A DNA stretch of 64,000 bases from JAICKM01 sp050998805 (GTDB taxonomy: Bacteria > Chloroflexota > Chloroflexia > QHBQ01 > JAICKM01): NCBI GenBank assembly GCA_050998805.1, contig JBPCPV010000046.1, forward strand, positions 1-64,000. Direction: 5' to 3'. The notes beneath the pieces are model-generated. The model did not search any database and had not been told where the DNA came from. It saw only the letters and a program-made list of their open reading frames with translations. The first letter of the stretch is position 1, and each line of letters opens with the position of its first letter. This document shows, piece after piece, positions 1 to 9,277 of this stretch. The position numbers and the translations under genes are program-made.

Positions 1-36
1 GTGGGAATAGTGATCGGCGCCTTGTTCTATCCGTAA
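1..36 (+). CDS. 3' end of a gene cut by the window edge
   Basis: A frame open from base 1 reads VGIVIGALFYP and stops with TAA at 34-36. The residues are hydrophobic, as in the last part of a membrane protein. Only eleven codons are visible, so no function can be given, and the frame could be open by chance. Confidence 0.3.
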   Translation: MGIVIGALFYP

Positions 37-151
37 AGCCCACGCTATTTTCACCCTTGCACTTTAACATCCATGTGAGGGGTGATGCACTGCCATATTT
101 TGGGCCAAAACTGGGCCTGGGGGCAAAAGAGACTCCGAAAGACCGAGCCGA

Positions 152-201
152 TTGCGGAGTGCGGAGTGCGGAGTTCGGATAGTCCCACGCACTCCGCACT
201 C
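152..201. repeat. Heptanucleotide tandem repeat (GGAGTGC type) with inverted partner
   Basis: Three to four copies of GGAGTGC lie at about 152-178, and two inverted copies (GCACTCC) follow at about 187-201, so the two arms could pair into a hairpin. The same 7-bp word recurs inside coding sequence near 23183, 23581 and 41190. The rest of 37-341 shows no convincing gene. Confidence 0.7.
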
Positions 202-341
202 GGCGATCGAGGCGGTGTAGGTAAAAATACCTAGACGGGTCGGGAGGCAGATCGAGTAGGAGTGCCGATGCGTGGGATACCGGTTCTGTGCTATCGTATG
301 GGTGATGGGTAGTGGGTTGTTCTACAGAGAAGGGAGATCGG

Positions 342-655
342 TATGCAAGCAAGGGAAAAGACATGGTTATCGGACGCGGGTGCGCTGTTGGCGCGGGGGT
401 CGGGCTTGGTCAATGGCTATTTATACGCGGTCGGCTACCTAGATCGGCGTGGTGGGTTGCGGCTAGCACACTGGCTTTGGTCGCCAGCCTCGTAATGCTC
501 TTGGCTGCCGGGCAATTATTGCCGTTGCTCGCCTCAATAAGTCATCTGACGGCATGTTACTCTTGTTCGGGCTTTTAGCTATTGCTGCAGCCGGTTTAGT
601 CACCGGCTTCGCTCTACGCAGGCTGATCGTACAGTCGCAACCCAAAGGTTCGTAG
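342..655 (+). pseudogene. Frameshifted small membrane protein gene
   Basis: The frame from 364 reads a hydrophobic protein with a GLGQWLFIRGRLPRSAWW segment. This resembles the multi-membrane hypothetical proteins that carry GLAQWLVLRRR..GWW motifs. That frame ends at 578, but the hydrophobic continuation (MLLLFGLLAIAAAGL, then ALRRLIVQ) lies in another frame from about 554 and stops at 653-655. A good ribosome site (GGGAG) precedes an ATG at 342 in a third frame. I read this as one gene broken by at least one frameshift. It could also be a sequencing error or two tiny genes. Confidence 0.5.
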
Positions 656-685
656 GAACATCGAGAACCAAGAAAGGACAACGCC

Positions 686-3600
686 ATGGACGCCTTCCAA
701 AACAACTCGCTGGATACGCGCATCGAGCAGCTCGAAACCACCGTCGGAGGCATCCAGCGGGCGCTTCGGCAGTTCGACGCCGCGCTCGCCGCGCAGGGGA
801 TAGCGTTGCCGCCGCTCGAAACGGCGGAGCCGGTCGAGCAGGCAGCGCCGCCCACAAACCGGCTGCCTGATCCCGCACCGGCCACAAGTCTGCTGCCACA
901 GCATACGCCGCCCCCGGACGCCTTCGCCGGCTGGGATACCGGACCGATCGCAGGCGTGGGCATGACGCGCCATCCGGCATCAGCAGCGCCGGTGCAGCCA
1001 ATCTCAGCGCCGGATATGGAAGAGTTCGAGGAGGGTGAACCGCTGCCGGAAGAGATTCTTCGCTGCGCTCAGAATGACAGTGAGTATGCTCAGAATGACA
1101 GTGAGTGGGCGCAGAATGACAGTGAGTGGGCGCAGAATGGTAGTGTACCAACACGCGCTGAACCCCGAGGCGGGTTCGACATAGTGCGGCTCACCGAGTA
1201 CTGGATGAACAAAGTCGCGATCGGGCTGCTGCTGTTCGGCGTAGTCTTCCTGTTCCAGTACTCGGTCGCGCAGGGCTGGCTCACCGCGCCGATACGGGTG
1301 GACTTCGGCTATGCTCTCGGCCTGGCGCTGCTGGTCGTCGGCCTCCGGCTCTATGAGGACAGGCCCCACTTCAGCCAGGTGCTACTCGGCGGCTCGGTCG
1401 GTACTCTCTACATCACGACCTACGCGGCGAACCAAGTGTTCTTGCTGATGCCCTACATCCCTGCTCTCATCACGATGGTCGCCGTCACCGCGCTTGCCTT
1501 CTGGCTGTCCGTCCGACAGAACTCGGCGGTGCTATCGCTGATCGGCACGGTCGGCGGGCTGGCGACGCCCTTCCTGCTCTATACCGGCGAGCACAACGTG
1601 CCGGGGTTGATGGCATATATCTGCGTGCTGCTCGCCGGCACCAGCGCCGTCTATTTCTATCGCGGCTGGCACTCGCTGCTCTGGACCTCGTTCGGCGGGG
1701 TCTGGGGCGTGCTGATGGTCACAATCACGGCAGTCGGTCCCGCACCGAGCAAGATTCCGTTCGCCGATTGGACAGCCCTCGAGTTCGGCATAGTCTTCGC
1801 GTGGCTCGCCTTCTCGGCGGTTCCTGTCGTCCGCGATGTGCTCTGGGTGAACGCTCCCGAACGCTGGCAACATCCCCGGCTCGACTTCCTGGCCGATATG
1901 CTGGTGTTGCCTGCTGATGCCCGCCGCCGCAACGACCCGCATATCCACTTGATGACGGTCCTCACGCCGTTCCTGGCGCTGCTTCTCTCGACGCAGGTCG
2001 TGGTGCTTACCCAAGTGAACTGGGGCCGGGCGCTGGTCGTCATCTCGCTGGTCTACGCGCTCGCCTACCTCGGCCTCCGCCGCCGCCACGAAGCCCTTGC
2101 CTATACGCACGGACTGCTCTCACTGGCGCTGCTGACGCTCGGCCTCGTGCTGATACTCGAAGGCTCCACGCTCTTCTTCGCTCTCGCTCTCGAAGCTGCC
2201 GTTCTCCACTTTGTGTCGGGCCGCATCAAGGACAAGGGCATCGCGACCCTCGGCCACGTTGTCTCGGTGCCCGTGATCCTCTGGCTGGGCTGGCGGCTGG
2301 CCGTCGACCGCGTCATGCGCGGGCCGATGTTGAGCGTGGACTCGCTCACGGATCTGGCGGTGATTGGGCTGCTACTCGCCTCGGCAAGCCGGATGTACTG
2401 GCGGCGACCGGCTGTGATCTATCTGGCTGTTGCCCACATCGCCTTCATGTGCTTGCTCACGCGCGAGTTCTACAACGTGACCCCCGGCCTCGGCGTGGTG
2501 CTGGTCGTCTGGGCGGTCTACGGCACTGCGCTGCACCTGCTTGCCCGCAGGCAGACGGACCTCGGCGAGGCCGCCGGGAGGGCGGCCGCCGGCTTCACAC
2601 TCGCCGGTCACTCGGCGTTCGCGGCGGTGCTGGCGCTGCTCGGCGGTCGCCTCCTCAGTGCCCACTCGGACAACAGCGTGGTGGTCTTTAACTTGCAGGC
2701 AGGGATCAACTTCCTGGTGATCGGGCTGGCCTTTGGCTGCGCGTTCCTGATGCGCTCCCACTTGGAAGCCCAGGTCTACCGCACCGTGGCGCACGTCGCT
2801 CTGCTGGGGTTGATTGTCGTAGAGCTTCTGGCACTTCCCTACGGGCAAGACTGGGCGATGCTGGCCTGCGTGCTCTACGCGACGGCGCTCCACTACATCG
2901 CCCGCCGGCAGTCGGATGGCTGGGCGTCTCTACTCGGGCACGCGATCTTCGCGGGGCTGCTCCCCTGGCTGGGGCTGCGCCTCTTCGCCACCTACAATCT
3001 GAACGCTGACTGGGCGACAACCGGGCTGACTTCCCTGCTCCCGTCGGGCGAACTGCCGATCTTCAATGCGATGAGTATGGTGGACCTGGCCGTGATCCTG
3101 CTGGCATTCTATACGACAACCCTGCTCGGCTCGCGGGAAGAGCGGCTTGCCTACCGGATGCTCGGCCACGTCGCCGCCCTCGGCTGGCTCTGGCGTGAGC
3201 TATCGGCGCTGCCGCACGGCTGGGATTACATGGTCGTCGCATGGGCGGTCTATGCCGCCGGGCTGTTCCTGCTCGCCCACCGCAACACCGACCGTGGCAC
3301 CGCGATGCCGCCGACGGCACAAGGAGAGTCACTGATCGCGCACTCGGCCTTCGCGGTGCTGGTCCCGGCGCTGCTCTTGCGCCTGTTCACGGCACAGCCC
3401 GATCTGACCCCCTTCCTCAACATCAGGGCGGCCGCCGACCTGGCGGTGATCGCCCTGTCCGTGGCCGTCTCGAGGCTGATGAGGTCGCGGGAGGAAGGGG
3501 CGGTCTACCGTTTCCTGGCGCATGGCGCTATACTGGCCTTGCTCTGGCGCGAACTCATCTTGCTGCCCGGCGGCAACGGTCTCGTCACGGTTGCATGGGG

Positions 3601-3829
3601 CGTGTACGCCCTCGCCATCCTGTTCGTCGGGCTGCGGCTGCGCTCGATGCCGTTCATCTACACCGCCATCGCCACATTGATGTTGGTGATCGCGAAGCTC
3701 TTCCTCGTGGACCTGGCAGCTCTCGAACTGATCTGGCGGAGCCTGCTGTTCATCGGCTTCGGCGTCGTCTTCCTGATGCTGAGTTACCACCTGCAATCCT
3801 GGTTGAGACGGCAAACCAGCCCCTTGTGA
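686..3829 (+). CDS. DUF2339 family multi-spanning membrane protein
   Basis: The protein has 1047 residues. The first 40 residues look like a short coiled coil (IEQLETTVGGIQRALRQFD), followed by a proline-rich linker to about residue 165 and then a long series of hydrophobic helices to the C-terminus. This is the DUF2339 layout (predicted inner-membrane protein of unknown function). The linker at residues 124-152 is encoded by an interspersed repeat (LRCAQNDS followed by three AQNDSE/AQNGS units), which looks acquired. AAAGGA sits about 8 bases before ATG 686. It probably acts in the cytoplasmic membrane; its substrate is unknown. Confidence 0.85.
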   Translation: MDAFQNNSLDTRIEQLETTVGGIQRALRQFDAALAAQGIALPPLETAEPVEQAAPPTNRLPDPAPATSLLPQHTPPPDAFAGWDTGPIAGVGMTRHPASAAPVQPISAPDMEEFEEGEPLPEEILRCAQNDSEYAQNDSEWAQNDSEWAQNGSVPTRAEPRGGFDIVRLTEYWMNKVAIGLLLFGVVFLFQYSVAQGWLTAPIRVDFGYALGLALLVVGLRLYEDRPHFSQVLLGGSVGTLYITTYAANQVFLLMPYIPALITMVAVTALAFWLSVRQNSAVLSLIGTVGGLATPFLLYTGEHNVPGLMAYICVLLAGTSAVYFYRGWHSLLWTSFGGVWGVLMVTITAVGPAPSKIPFADWTALEFGIVFAWLAFSAVPVVRDVLWVNAPERWQHPRLDFLADMLVLPADARRRNDPHIHLMTVLTPFLALLLSTQVVVLTQVNWGRALVVISLVYALAYLGLRRRHEALAYTHGLLSLALLTLGLVLILEGSTLFFALALEAAVLHFVSGRIKDKGIATLGHVVSVPVILWLGWRLAVDRVMRGPMLSVDSLTDLAVIGLLLASASRMYWRRPAVIYLAVAHIAFMCLLTREFYNVTPGLGVVLVVWAVYGTALHLLARRQTDLGEAAGRAAAGFTLAGHSAFAAVLALLGGRLLSAHSDNSVVVFNLQAGINFLVIGLAFGCAFLMRSHLEAQVYRTVAHVALLGLIVVELLALPYGQDWAMLACVLYATALHYIARRQSDGWASLLGHAIFAGLLPWLGLRLFATYNLNADWATTGLTSLLPSGELPIFNAMSMVDLAVILLAFYTTTLLGSREERLAYRMLGHVAALGWLWRELSALPHGWDYMVVAWAVYAAGLFLLAHRNTDRGTAMPPTAQGESLIAHSAFAVLVPALLLRLFTAQPDLTPFLNIRAAADLAVIALSVAVSRLMRSREEGAVYRFLAHGAILALLWRELILLPGGNGLVTVAWGVYALAILFVGLRLRSMPFIYTAIATLMLVIAKLFLVDLAALELIWRSLLFIGFGVVFLMLSYHLQSWLRRQTSPL
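1056..1140 (+). repeat. In-frame interspersed repeat with three extra half-units
   Basis: A copy of the repeat that reads ATTCTTCGCTGCGCTCAGAA is followed by three further CAGAATGACAGTGAGT-like units. It lies inside the DUF2339 gene and is read as LRCAQNDS then AQNDSE. Related copies lie at about 23622, 25459, 35388 and 41099. Confidence 0.85.
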
Positions 3830-3853
3830 ACAGCACGCTTGTTCGCGTATAAT
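3824..3853 (+). promoter_or_regulatory. Sigma70-like promoter giving a leaderless mRNA
   Basis: TTGTGA (3824-3829), an 18-bp spacer and a perfect TATAAT (3848-3853). The -10 box ends six bases before ATG 3860, so transcription should begin at or next to the start codon. No ribosome site fits between them. Confidence 0.7.
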
Positions 3854-3859
3854 AGTGCT

Positions 3860-4519
3860 ATGCAGGCGAACGAGGCAGAACCGGTCTGGCTCGGCTGGGC
3901 GAGGCGGCTACAGGTTATTGCCCAGAACGGGCTGACCTATGTACAAGATCTGTATGACCGCGAACGCTACGAGCAGATAGCGGAGCTGGCGGCTGAGATC
4001 CTGTCGGCGGGTGCCGACCTCGATCTGGCGTCCGCACGCGGGCTGTTCGGGGCCGAAATCGGTCATGCGACGCCGAAAGTTGATGTGCGCGGGGCGGTAT
4101 TCCGCGACGGCGAGATACTGCTGGTGCGTGAGCGGGCCGACGGCTGCTGGACACTGCCCGGAGGCTGGGCCGACCCCGGGGAGTCGCCCGGTCAGGCCAC
4201 GGTGCGCGAGGTCTACGAAGAGTCGGGCTACCGAACGCGGGCTGTCAGGCTGCTGGCACTCTATGACCGCAGCCTTCACGCGCAGGGTCCGCATCCGTTC
4301 CATATCTACAAAGCGTTCTTTCACTGCGAGGTCGCCGGCGAGGAGCCGGACAGAAGCCGTTCCCGGCAAACCTCGCCATCACACCAGGAGACAGATGGGG
4401 TCGGCTTCTTCCGCCCGGATGCCCTGCCGCAGATGTCGCTGGGCAGGGTGACACCGGCGCAGATCGCCCGCCTCTTGGAGCTTTACCGCAACCCCGCATG
4501 GCCCACCGACTTCGATTAG
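3860..4519 (+). CDS. NUDIX hydrolase with N-terminal helical domain
   Basis: The 219-residue protein has a Nudix_N_2-like first domain (WLGWARRLQVIAQNGLTY, then RERYEQIAELAAEIL) followed by a NUDIX fold. The NUDIX box is GGWADPGE, seven residues, then REVYEESGY, with all catalytic glutamates present. Proteins of this layout hydrolyse nucleoside diphosphates linked to another group, often ADP-sugars; the substrate here is unknown. ATG 3860 is chosen because it lies six bases after a TATAAT box; an upstream TTG at 3839 lies before that box. A second NUDIX gene follows at once, probably in the same transcript. Confidence 0.88.
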   Translation: MQANEAEPVWLGWARRLQVIAQNGLTYVQDLYDRERYEQIAELAAEILSAGADLDLASARGLFGAEIGHATPKVDVRGAVFRDGEILLVRERADGCWTLPGGWADPGESPGQATVREVYEESGYRTRAVRLLALYDRSLHAQGPHPFHIYKAFFHCEVAGEEPDRSRSRQTSPSHQETDGVGFFRPDALPQMSLGRVTPAQIARLLELYRNPAWPTDFD

Positions 4520-4536
4520 TGGAGGCAACGCGCATC

Positions 4537-4983
4537 ATGCAGGCAAACCGCATCCGCCCCATCGCCATCGGCATCTTCCGGCGCGGCGAAAGCATCTTCG
4601 TCGCTGAGTGCGAGGAGCCGAGCAGGATCTTCTACAGGCCGCTCGGCGGCGGAATCGAGTTTGGCGAGCGCGGCCACGAGGCTCTGGCCCGCGAGCTGAT
4701 CGAGGAGATAGGTGCCGAGATCCGCGATGTGCGCTACCTCTGCACTCTGGAGAACATCTTCACTTACGAGGGCGAGACAGGGCACGAGATCGTCCAAGTC
4801 TACGAAGCGGGCTTCCGAAACTCCGCCTTCTACGAGCAGGACTCGTTCAACGGGATAGAGGCTCTTGCGGACGAGCTGATCGACTTCAAGGCCGTCTGGA
4901 AACCGCTATCCGATTTCGGCCCGGGCCACCCGCCGCTCTACCCCGATGGCCTGCTGGAGATGCTGGCGGGGGGTGAAACGTGA
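4537..4983 (+). CDS. NUDIX hydrolase
   Basis: A 148-residue single-domain NUDIX protein. The box reads GGIEFGE, seven residues, then RELIEEIGAE, so the metal-binding glutamates are intact. ATG 4537 is preferred over ATG 4498 (which overlaps the previous gene) because GGAGG lies at 4521-4525. Both adjacent NUDIX genes begin with Met-Gln-Ala-Asn, which may be chance. Substrate unknown. It sits three bases before uvrC, so the three genes may form an operon with a nucleotide-pool and repair theme (inference). Confidence 0.87.
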   Translation: MQANRIRPIAIGIFRRGESIFVAECEEPSRIFYRPLGGGIEFGERGHEALARELIEEIGAEIRDVRYLCTLENIFTYEGETGHEIVQVYEAGFRNSAFYEQDSFNGIEALADELIDFKAVWKPLSDFGPGHPPLYPDGLLEMLAGGET

Positions 4984-4986
4984 AAG

Positions 4987-6846
4987 ATGAGTAACGACCA
5001 GCAAGAACGCCATACCCGCTTCAAGAACCGGCTCGACAGCCTGCCGCTGACGCCGGGCGTCTACATCATGCGCGACGCCGGCGGGGCGATCATCTATGTC
5101 GGCAAGGCGGTGAACCTGCGTAACAGGGTGCGGTCCTATTTCGGCTCACTGAGTGGGGCCGCGCCGAAGGTCGGGCGCATGGTCCAGCACATCGCCGACT
5201 TCGAGTATATCCTGACCGACACCGAGCTGGAGGCGCTGATACTCGAAAACCAGCTGATCAAGAAGCACAAGCCCCACTATAACGTCCGCTTGAAGGACGA
5301 CAAGACGTACCCCTATATCCGCGTCACAGTGCAGGAGGAGTGGCCTCGGGTGACGTATACGCGGCGGCTGGCCGAGGACGGTAGCCGCTATTTCGGCCCC
5401 TACGCGAACGCCGGGGCCGCGCAGACCACGCTCGACTTGCTCAACCGGCTCTTCCCATACCGCACCTGCGACCTCGTGATAGACGGCAAGATGCCCCGGC
5501 CCTGCCTCCAATACTACATGCACCGCTGCCTCGCCCCCTGCGCGGGGCTTGCCGACAAGGCAGCCTATATGGACGCGATCAAGGGCGTGATGCTTTTCCT
5601 CGGGGGCAAGCAGGACGCGATCCTGCGCGACCTCCAAAAGCGGATGGACGCCGCCTCGGAGACCCTGGAGTTCGAGCGTGCCGCTTATATCCGCGACCAG
5701 ATCCGCGCCATCGAGAAGACCAGCGAACAGCAAAAGGTCTTCACGGCGACCCCGACCGACGAGGACGTGATCGCCTTCGCGCGCAACGACGGCGACGCCT
5801 GTGTGCAGGTCTTCTTCATCCGCGACGGCAAGCTGCTCGGCAGCGAGCGTTATGTGCTGGAGAACACGAGCGGTGCCGAGCCGGGCGAAGTCCTCGGCAG
5901 CTTCGTGACCCAGTTCTACGAAGACTCGACCGACATCCCGCCGAACCTGGTGCTGCAACACGACCTCGACGAGGCGGCGATCCTCGAATCGTGGCTGCGC
6001 CAGAAGCGGGGCGACACCGTGCGGCTGAGCGTGCCGCGCACCGGCGAGAAGCGCGATCTGGTCGAGCTGGTGGCGCGCAACGCGACGGAGTGCGTCGAGG
6101 AGATGCGCCGCCGCTGGCTGACCGACGAGCAGAAGGGCACGGCTGCGCTCACCGACCTACAGGCCGCGCTTGGCCTTGCGGCCTGGCCGCAGCGGATCGA
6201 GTGTTACGATATATCCCATTCAGGCGGCACGAATACCGTGGCGAGCATGGTCGTCTTCGAGCGCGGGCTGGCCGCGAAGAAGGAATACCGCCGCTTCGAG
6301 ATCAAGACGGCGACCAACAACGACTTCCTCTCGATGCAAGAGGTGCTGCGCCGCCGCTTCCGGCGGGCCGGGCAGGAGCGGGCGACGCAGGCCGCGCAGG
6401 AGACGCCGACTGGCTGGGCCGTGCTGCCCGACCTGATCGTGATAGACGGCGGCAAGGGCCAGCTCTCGGCGGCGGTCGAGGTGATGGCCGAGGTCAACCT
6501 CTCGGACATACCGATCATCGGCCTCGCCAAGCAGCAGGAGGAGGTCTTCGCGCCTGGCAAGTCGCTCGGCATCATGCTCCCGCGCGAGGGCGAGGCGCTG
6601 CACCTGCTACAGCGGATCCGCGACGAGGCCCACCGCTTCGCCATCGGCTACCACCGCAAGCTGCGCTCGACGCGCGCCTTCAAGGGCAAGCTGGACGAGA
6701 TCCCCGGCATCGGCCCGAAGCGCAAAACCGCGCTGCTCAAGCAGTTCGGCTCCCTCAAGAAGATGCGCGAGGCGAGCATCGAGGATCTGGCCGCCGTGCC
6801 CGGCATGGACCGGCGGGCCGCAGAGAAGTTGAAGGAGCTATTGTAG
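4987..6846 (+). CDS. uvrC: Excinuclease ABC subunit C
   Basis: A 619-residue UvrC, the normal length. It makes both incisions around a DNA lesion in the UvrABC nucleotide-excision repair complex. The GIY-YIG nuclease domain lies at residues 15-95 (PGVYIMRD, IYVGKAVNLRNRV). A UVR motif for UvrB contact lies near 205-240 (LEFERAAYIRDQI). The RNase H-like nuclease core follows (ECYDISH, DGGKGQ), then a C-terminal helix-hairpin-helix (IPGIGPKRKTALLKQFGS). ATG 4987 lies three bases after the previous stop. uvrA and uvrB are not in the window. Confidence 0.97.
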   Translation: MSNDQQERHTRFKNRLDSLPLTPGVYIMRDAGGAIIYVGKAVNLRNRVRSYFGSLSGAAPKVGRMVQHIADFEYILTDTELEALILENQLIKKHKPHYNVRLKDDKTYPYIRVTVQEEWPRVTYTRRLAEDGSRYFGPYANAGAAQTTLDLLNRLFPYRTCDLVIDGKMPRPCLQYYMHRCLAPCAGLADKAAYMDAIKGVMLFLGGKQDAILRDLQKRMDAASETLEFERAAYIRDQIRAIEKTSEQQKVFTATPTDEDVIAFARNDGDACVQVFFIRDGKLLGSERYVLENTSGAEPGEVLGSFVTQFYEDSTDIPPNLVLQHDLDEAAILESWLRQKRGDTVRLSVPRTGEKRDLVELVARNATECVEEMRRRWLTDEQKGTAALTDLQAALGLAAWPQRIECYDISHSGGTNTVASMVVFERGLAAKKEYRRFEIKTATNNDFLSMQEVLRRRFRRAGQERATQAAQETPTGWAVLPDLIVIDGGKGQLSAAVEVMAEVNLSDIPIIGLAKQQEEVFAPGKSLGIMLPREGEALHLLQRIRDEAHRFAIGYHRKLRSTRAFKGKLDEIPGIGPKRKTALLKQFGSLKKMREASIEDLAAVPGMDRRAAEKLKELL

Positions 6847-6857
6847 AGGAGTTATCT

Positions 6858-8078
6858 ATGGCCCGCACAAAACCGCTTGTCTCTCAGCAGCGGAACTACC
6901 TGGTAACTACAGTGGCTGAGGCCAAAGCCATCACTACCGACTGGCTGACAGAGATAGCCCTCGACCAGGTGATTGTGCTTGGCCTACCCGAGGTAGATGA
7001 CCGCTACCATGTCTGGCGCGTTCCGCTCTGCGCGGCGACAGACGGCGCGAAGGTCGGTGAGGTCGTGATCGATGCCTACACCACCGCGATACTGCCCGAA
7101 AAAACGACCAACCAGGCGATGCTCGAAGCCCGGCTGCTGAAAAAGGACGAAAGCTCCGCAGCCCGCCGGCCGCCCACGACCACGCCCTACACGGTTTCCT
7201 CTCTCAGAAACACGGTTGGCCTCGGCGATTGCGTGCAACTCTTGGACGACATGCCCGCCGCATCGGTGGACCTGATCTTCACCTCGCCGCCGTATTTCAA
7301 CGCCCGCCCCGAATACAGCGACTATGAGCAGTACGAGCAATATCTCGTCCAGATGCGCCAGTTGATCAAGCGGGCACACCGGGTGCTGAACGAAGGGCGG
7401 TTTTTCGTGATGAACAGTGCCCCGGTCTTGCTGCGCCGAGCCAGCCGCAGCGAGTCGTCTCGGCGGATTGCGGTGCCGTTTGACCTCCACCGGATTTTCA
7501 TCGAGGAAGGCTACGACTTCATTGACGACATTATCTGGGTGAAACCGGAGGGTGCCGGCTGGGCGACGGGCCGGGGCAGGCGCTTCGCCGCCGACCGCAA
7601 CCCTCTGCAATACAAAGCGGTGCCTGTAACCGAGTATGTGCTCGTCTATCGCAAACATACTGATCTGCTGATTGACTGGCACATCCGCAACCACCCGGAT
7701 CGGGAGGCGGTGGCGGCCTCGAAGGTCGGCGACGATTACGAGCACACGAACATCTGGCGCATCCAGCCAAACACAAACTCGAAGCACCCAGCCGCTTTCC
7801 CAATGGAACTCGCCCAGAAGGTGATAAGCTACTACTCGTTCAAGGGCGACGTGGTGCTTGACCCGTTCGCCGGGTCGGGCACGGTGGGCGCGGCTGCCTC
7901 CCGCCTGGGGCGGCGGTTCGTGCTCTTCGAGATCAACCCGGAGTATGTTGAGTTGATAAGGCGGGAGGTCCCTGCATGGCTCGGCAGGGCGGCGAACGAT
8001 ATACTTTGGGTAAACTGCGCGCCTCCGCCGCCTGTGCTTACCTTATTCGAGCCTGGAGAGGGCTACGATGCCGGATAG
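6858..8078 (+). CDS. Type II DNA methyltransferase (beta-class, TSPPY)
   Basis: A 406-residue amino-methyltransferase. The catalytic motif IV TSPPY lies at residues 142-146, and the SAM-binding motif DPFAGSGT comes later, which is the beta-class order. TSPPY is common in N4-cytosine enzymes, but N6-adenine is not excluded. A conserved NPLQYKAVPVTEYVLVYRK block sits between the motifs, and the first 110 residues form an extra N-terminal region. GAGGAG at 6846-6851 selects ATG 6858. The next gene overlaps by 11 bases, so the two are probably translationally coupled. The methylase would protect host DNA from that nuclease. The recognition site cannot be read from the sequence. Confidence 0.9.
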   Translation: MARTKPLVSQQRNYLVTTVAEAKAITTDWLTEIALDQVIVLGLPEVDDRYHVWRVPLCAATDGAKVGEVVIDAYTTAILPEKTTNQAMLEARLLKKDESSAARRPPTTTPYTVSSLRNTVGLGDCVQLLDDMPAASVDLIFTSPPYFNARPEYSDYEQYEQYLVQMRQLIKRAHRVLNEGRFFVMNSAPVLLRRASRSESSRRIAVPFDLHRIFIEEGYDFIDDIIWVKPEGAGWATGRGRRFAADRNPLQYKAVPVTEYVLVYRKHTDLLIDWHIRNHPDREAVAASKVGDDYEHTNIWRIQPNTNSKHPAAFPMELAQKVISYYSFKGDVVLDPFAGSGTVGAAASRLGRRFVLFEINPEYVELIRREVPAWLGRAANDILWVNCAPPPPVLTLFEPGEGYDAG

Positions 8079-9264
8079 TGGATCGCCAGACGAACTCACC
8101 ATCAACGATCTCTTCCCCACAGGCAGCCGTGTTCTGCTGTCAGGTGGAGGCAAGCAGTTCATTGAACGGATCGGTGTGGAAGCCGCACGGCGCGTTGTCC
8201 TCAGCGTGATGATGGGCGAGAATGTACGTAAAGAGACCGAGCCGCTTACACAACAGCGCATCGCACAGATCAGTGGTGGGCTTGTGGCTCTGTTTGCACG
8301 TGGCGGCCTGGAGATAGACAACTTCACAAGCCAAATCTCCGAAATGGCTGTTGAGCAGATCACAGGCCCCCGTCGTAACGACAAGGCGAGCACCTGGGTG
8401 GCCCAATGGCTTATTGGCTTAACCGGCAAATCGGTGCAGAACGTGCTCAGAAGCAATCCCGAGCAAGTGCAGGAGTACATCCGAGATTTCGAAGCCGCAA
8501 TCGAACGGGCAGCAGCGAAGTGCCGTGAGGACCTAGGCGATCTTAAAATGACACTTGGCTTTGTCGAAGACGGGATGGGGCAGCGCGTTGAGTTGGATTG
8601 GAGGGACATCAACAGGCTCACGACGGCCATCGGAACGCAGACATTGAGCATCCGTGGCTCGGAGAAATCACTCTACGGCAAGCTGTTTGAGAAGCTGATA
8701 CTCGGCTCGTTTCTCACCATTCTAGGATTCCAGCGAGTGAATCCCGCGACGAACATGAAGACCGAGAAGATCTTCTGGCTATCGGACAGTTCTGAGAATC
8801 GTGAGAGCGATGCTACTTTGCTGATCCAGCCGGGTAGGCTGGTACGCCTCGACATCGGCTTTATCGGGCGTGGAAACCCGGAAATCTCGAAAGACAAGCT
8901 ATCGAGATATACCCGTGAGATGGAAATCGCCGGAAGCAGCCACAGCTCGGTCACCTTTATCATAGTTGATCGGCTTCCCGAAACCAGCAAGACCAGACAG
9001 GCAGCCGAAAAGATCGGTGCCGAGATCGTGCAGATGAGTATGCAGTACTGGCCGCGCGATGTGGCGCGTAGGCTTGGTCAGAGGTTTGGCTTCAAACATG
9101 AGCTACAAACTATGGCCGACGACAAGATGCCGGAGTACCTGGCAAGCAAGCTGGCCGCTATTCAGCTTCAAGATTTCCTCGTCGGAGTGTCGCTTGAGAG
9201 CCTGGAGTCCAATCAGGAACCAGCCGCAGAGGAGAGGGAATGGTCGCCGGAAGATGAGGAATAG
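8068..9264 (+). CDS. Probable type II restriction endonuclease
   Basis: A 398-residue protein starting inside the methylase stop region, the classic place for a partner nuclease. I do not see a diagnostic family name. A candidate PD-(D/E)XK core is ESDATLL followed by RLVRLDIGF, then a beta-strand reading SSVTFIIVDRLP. The usual lysine is replaced by Phe, so the assignment rests mainly on context. A CfrBI-like family is one possibility that I cannot confirm. Its base composition looks lower in GC than its neighbours, as expected for transferred R-M genes. Confidence 0.65.
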   Translation: MPDSGSPDELTINDLFPTGSRVLLSGGGKQFIERIGVEAARRVVLSVMMGENVRKETEPLTQQRIAQISGGLVALFARGGLEIDNFTSQISEMAVEQITGPRRNDKASTWVAQWLIGLTGKSVQNVLRSNPEQVQEYIRDFEAAIERAAAKCREDLGDLKMTLGFVEDGMGQRVELDWRDINRLTTAIGTQTLSIRGSEKSLYGKLFEKLILGSFLTILGFQRVNPATNMKTEKIFWLSDSSENRESDATLLIQPGRLVRLDIGFIGRGNPEISKDKLSRYTREMEIAGSSHSSVTFIIVDRLPETSKTRQAAEKIGAEIVQMSMQYWPRDVARRLGQRFGFKHELQTMADDKMPEYLASKLAAIQLQDFLVGVSLESLESNQEPAAEEREWSPEDEE

Positions 9265-9277
9265 AAGCGACCCTCGG

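Noticed and set aside
600..1154. Minus-strand ORF with HSERSEES repeats
   Set aside because: It is the antisense of the DUF2339 gene and the repeat; no promoter or ribosome site supports it.
5991..6857. Long frame extending the methylase N-terminus across uvrC
   Set aside because: It is the out-of-frame shadow of uvrC; GAGGAG and ATG 6858 mark the true start.
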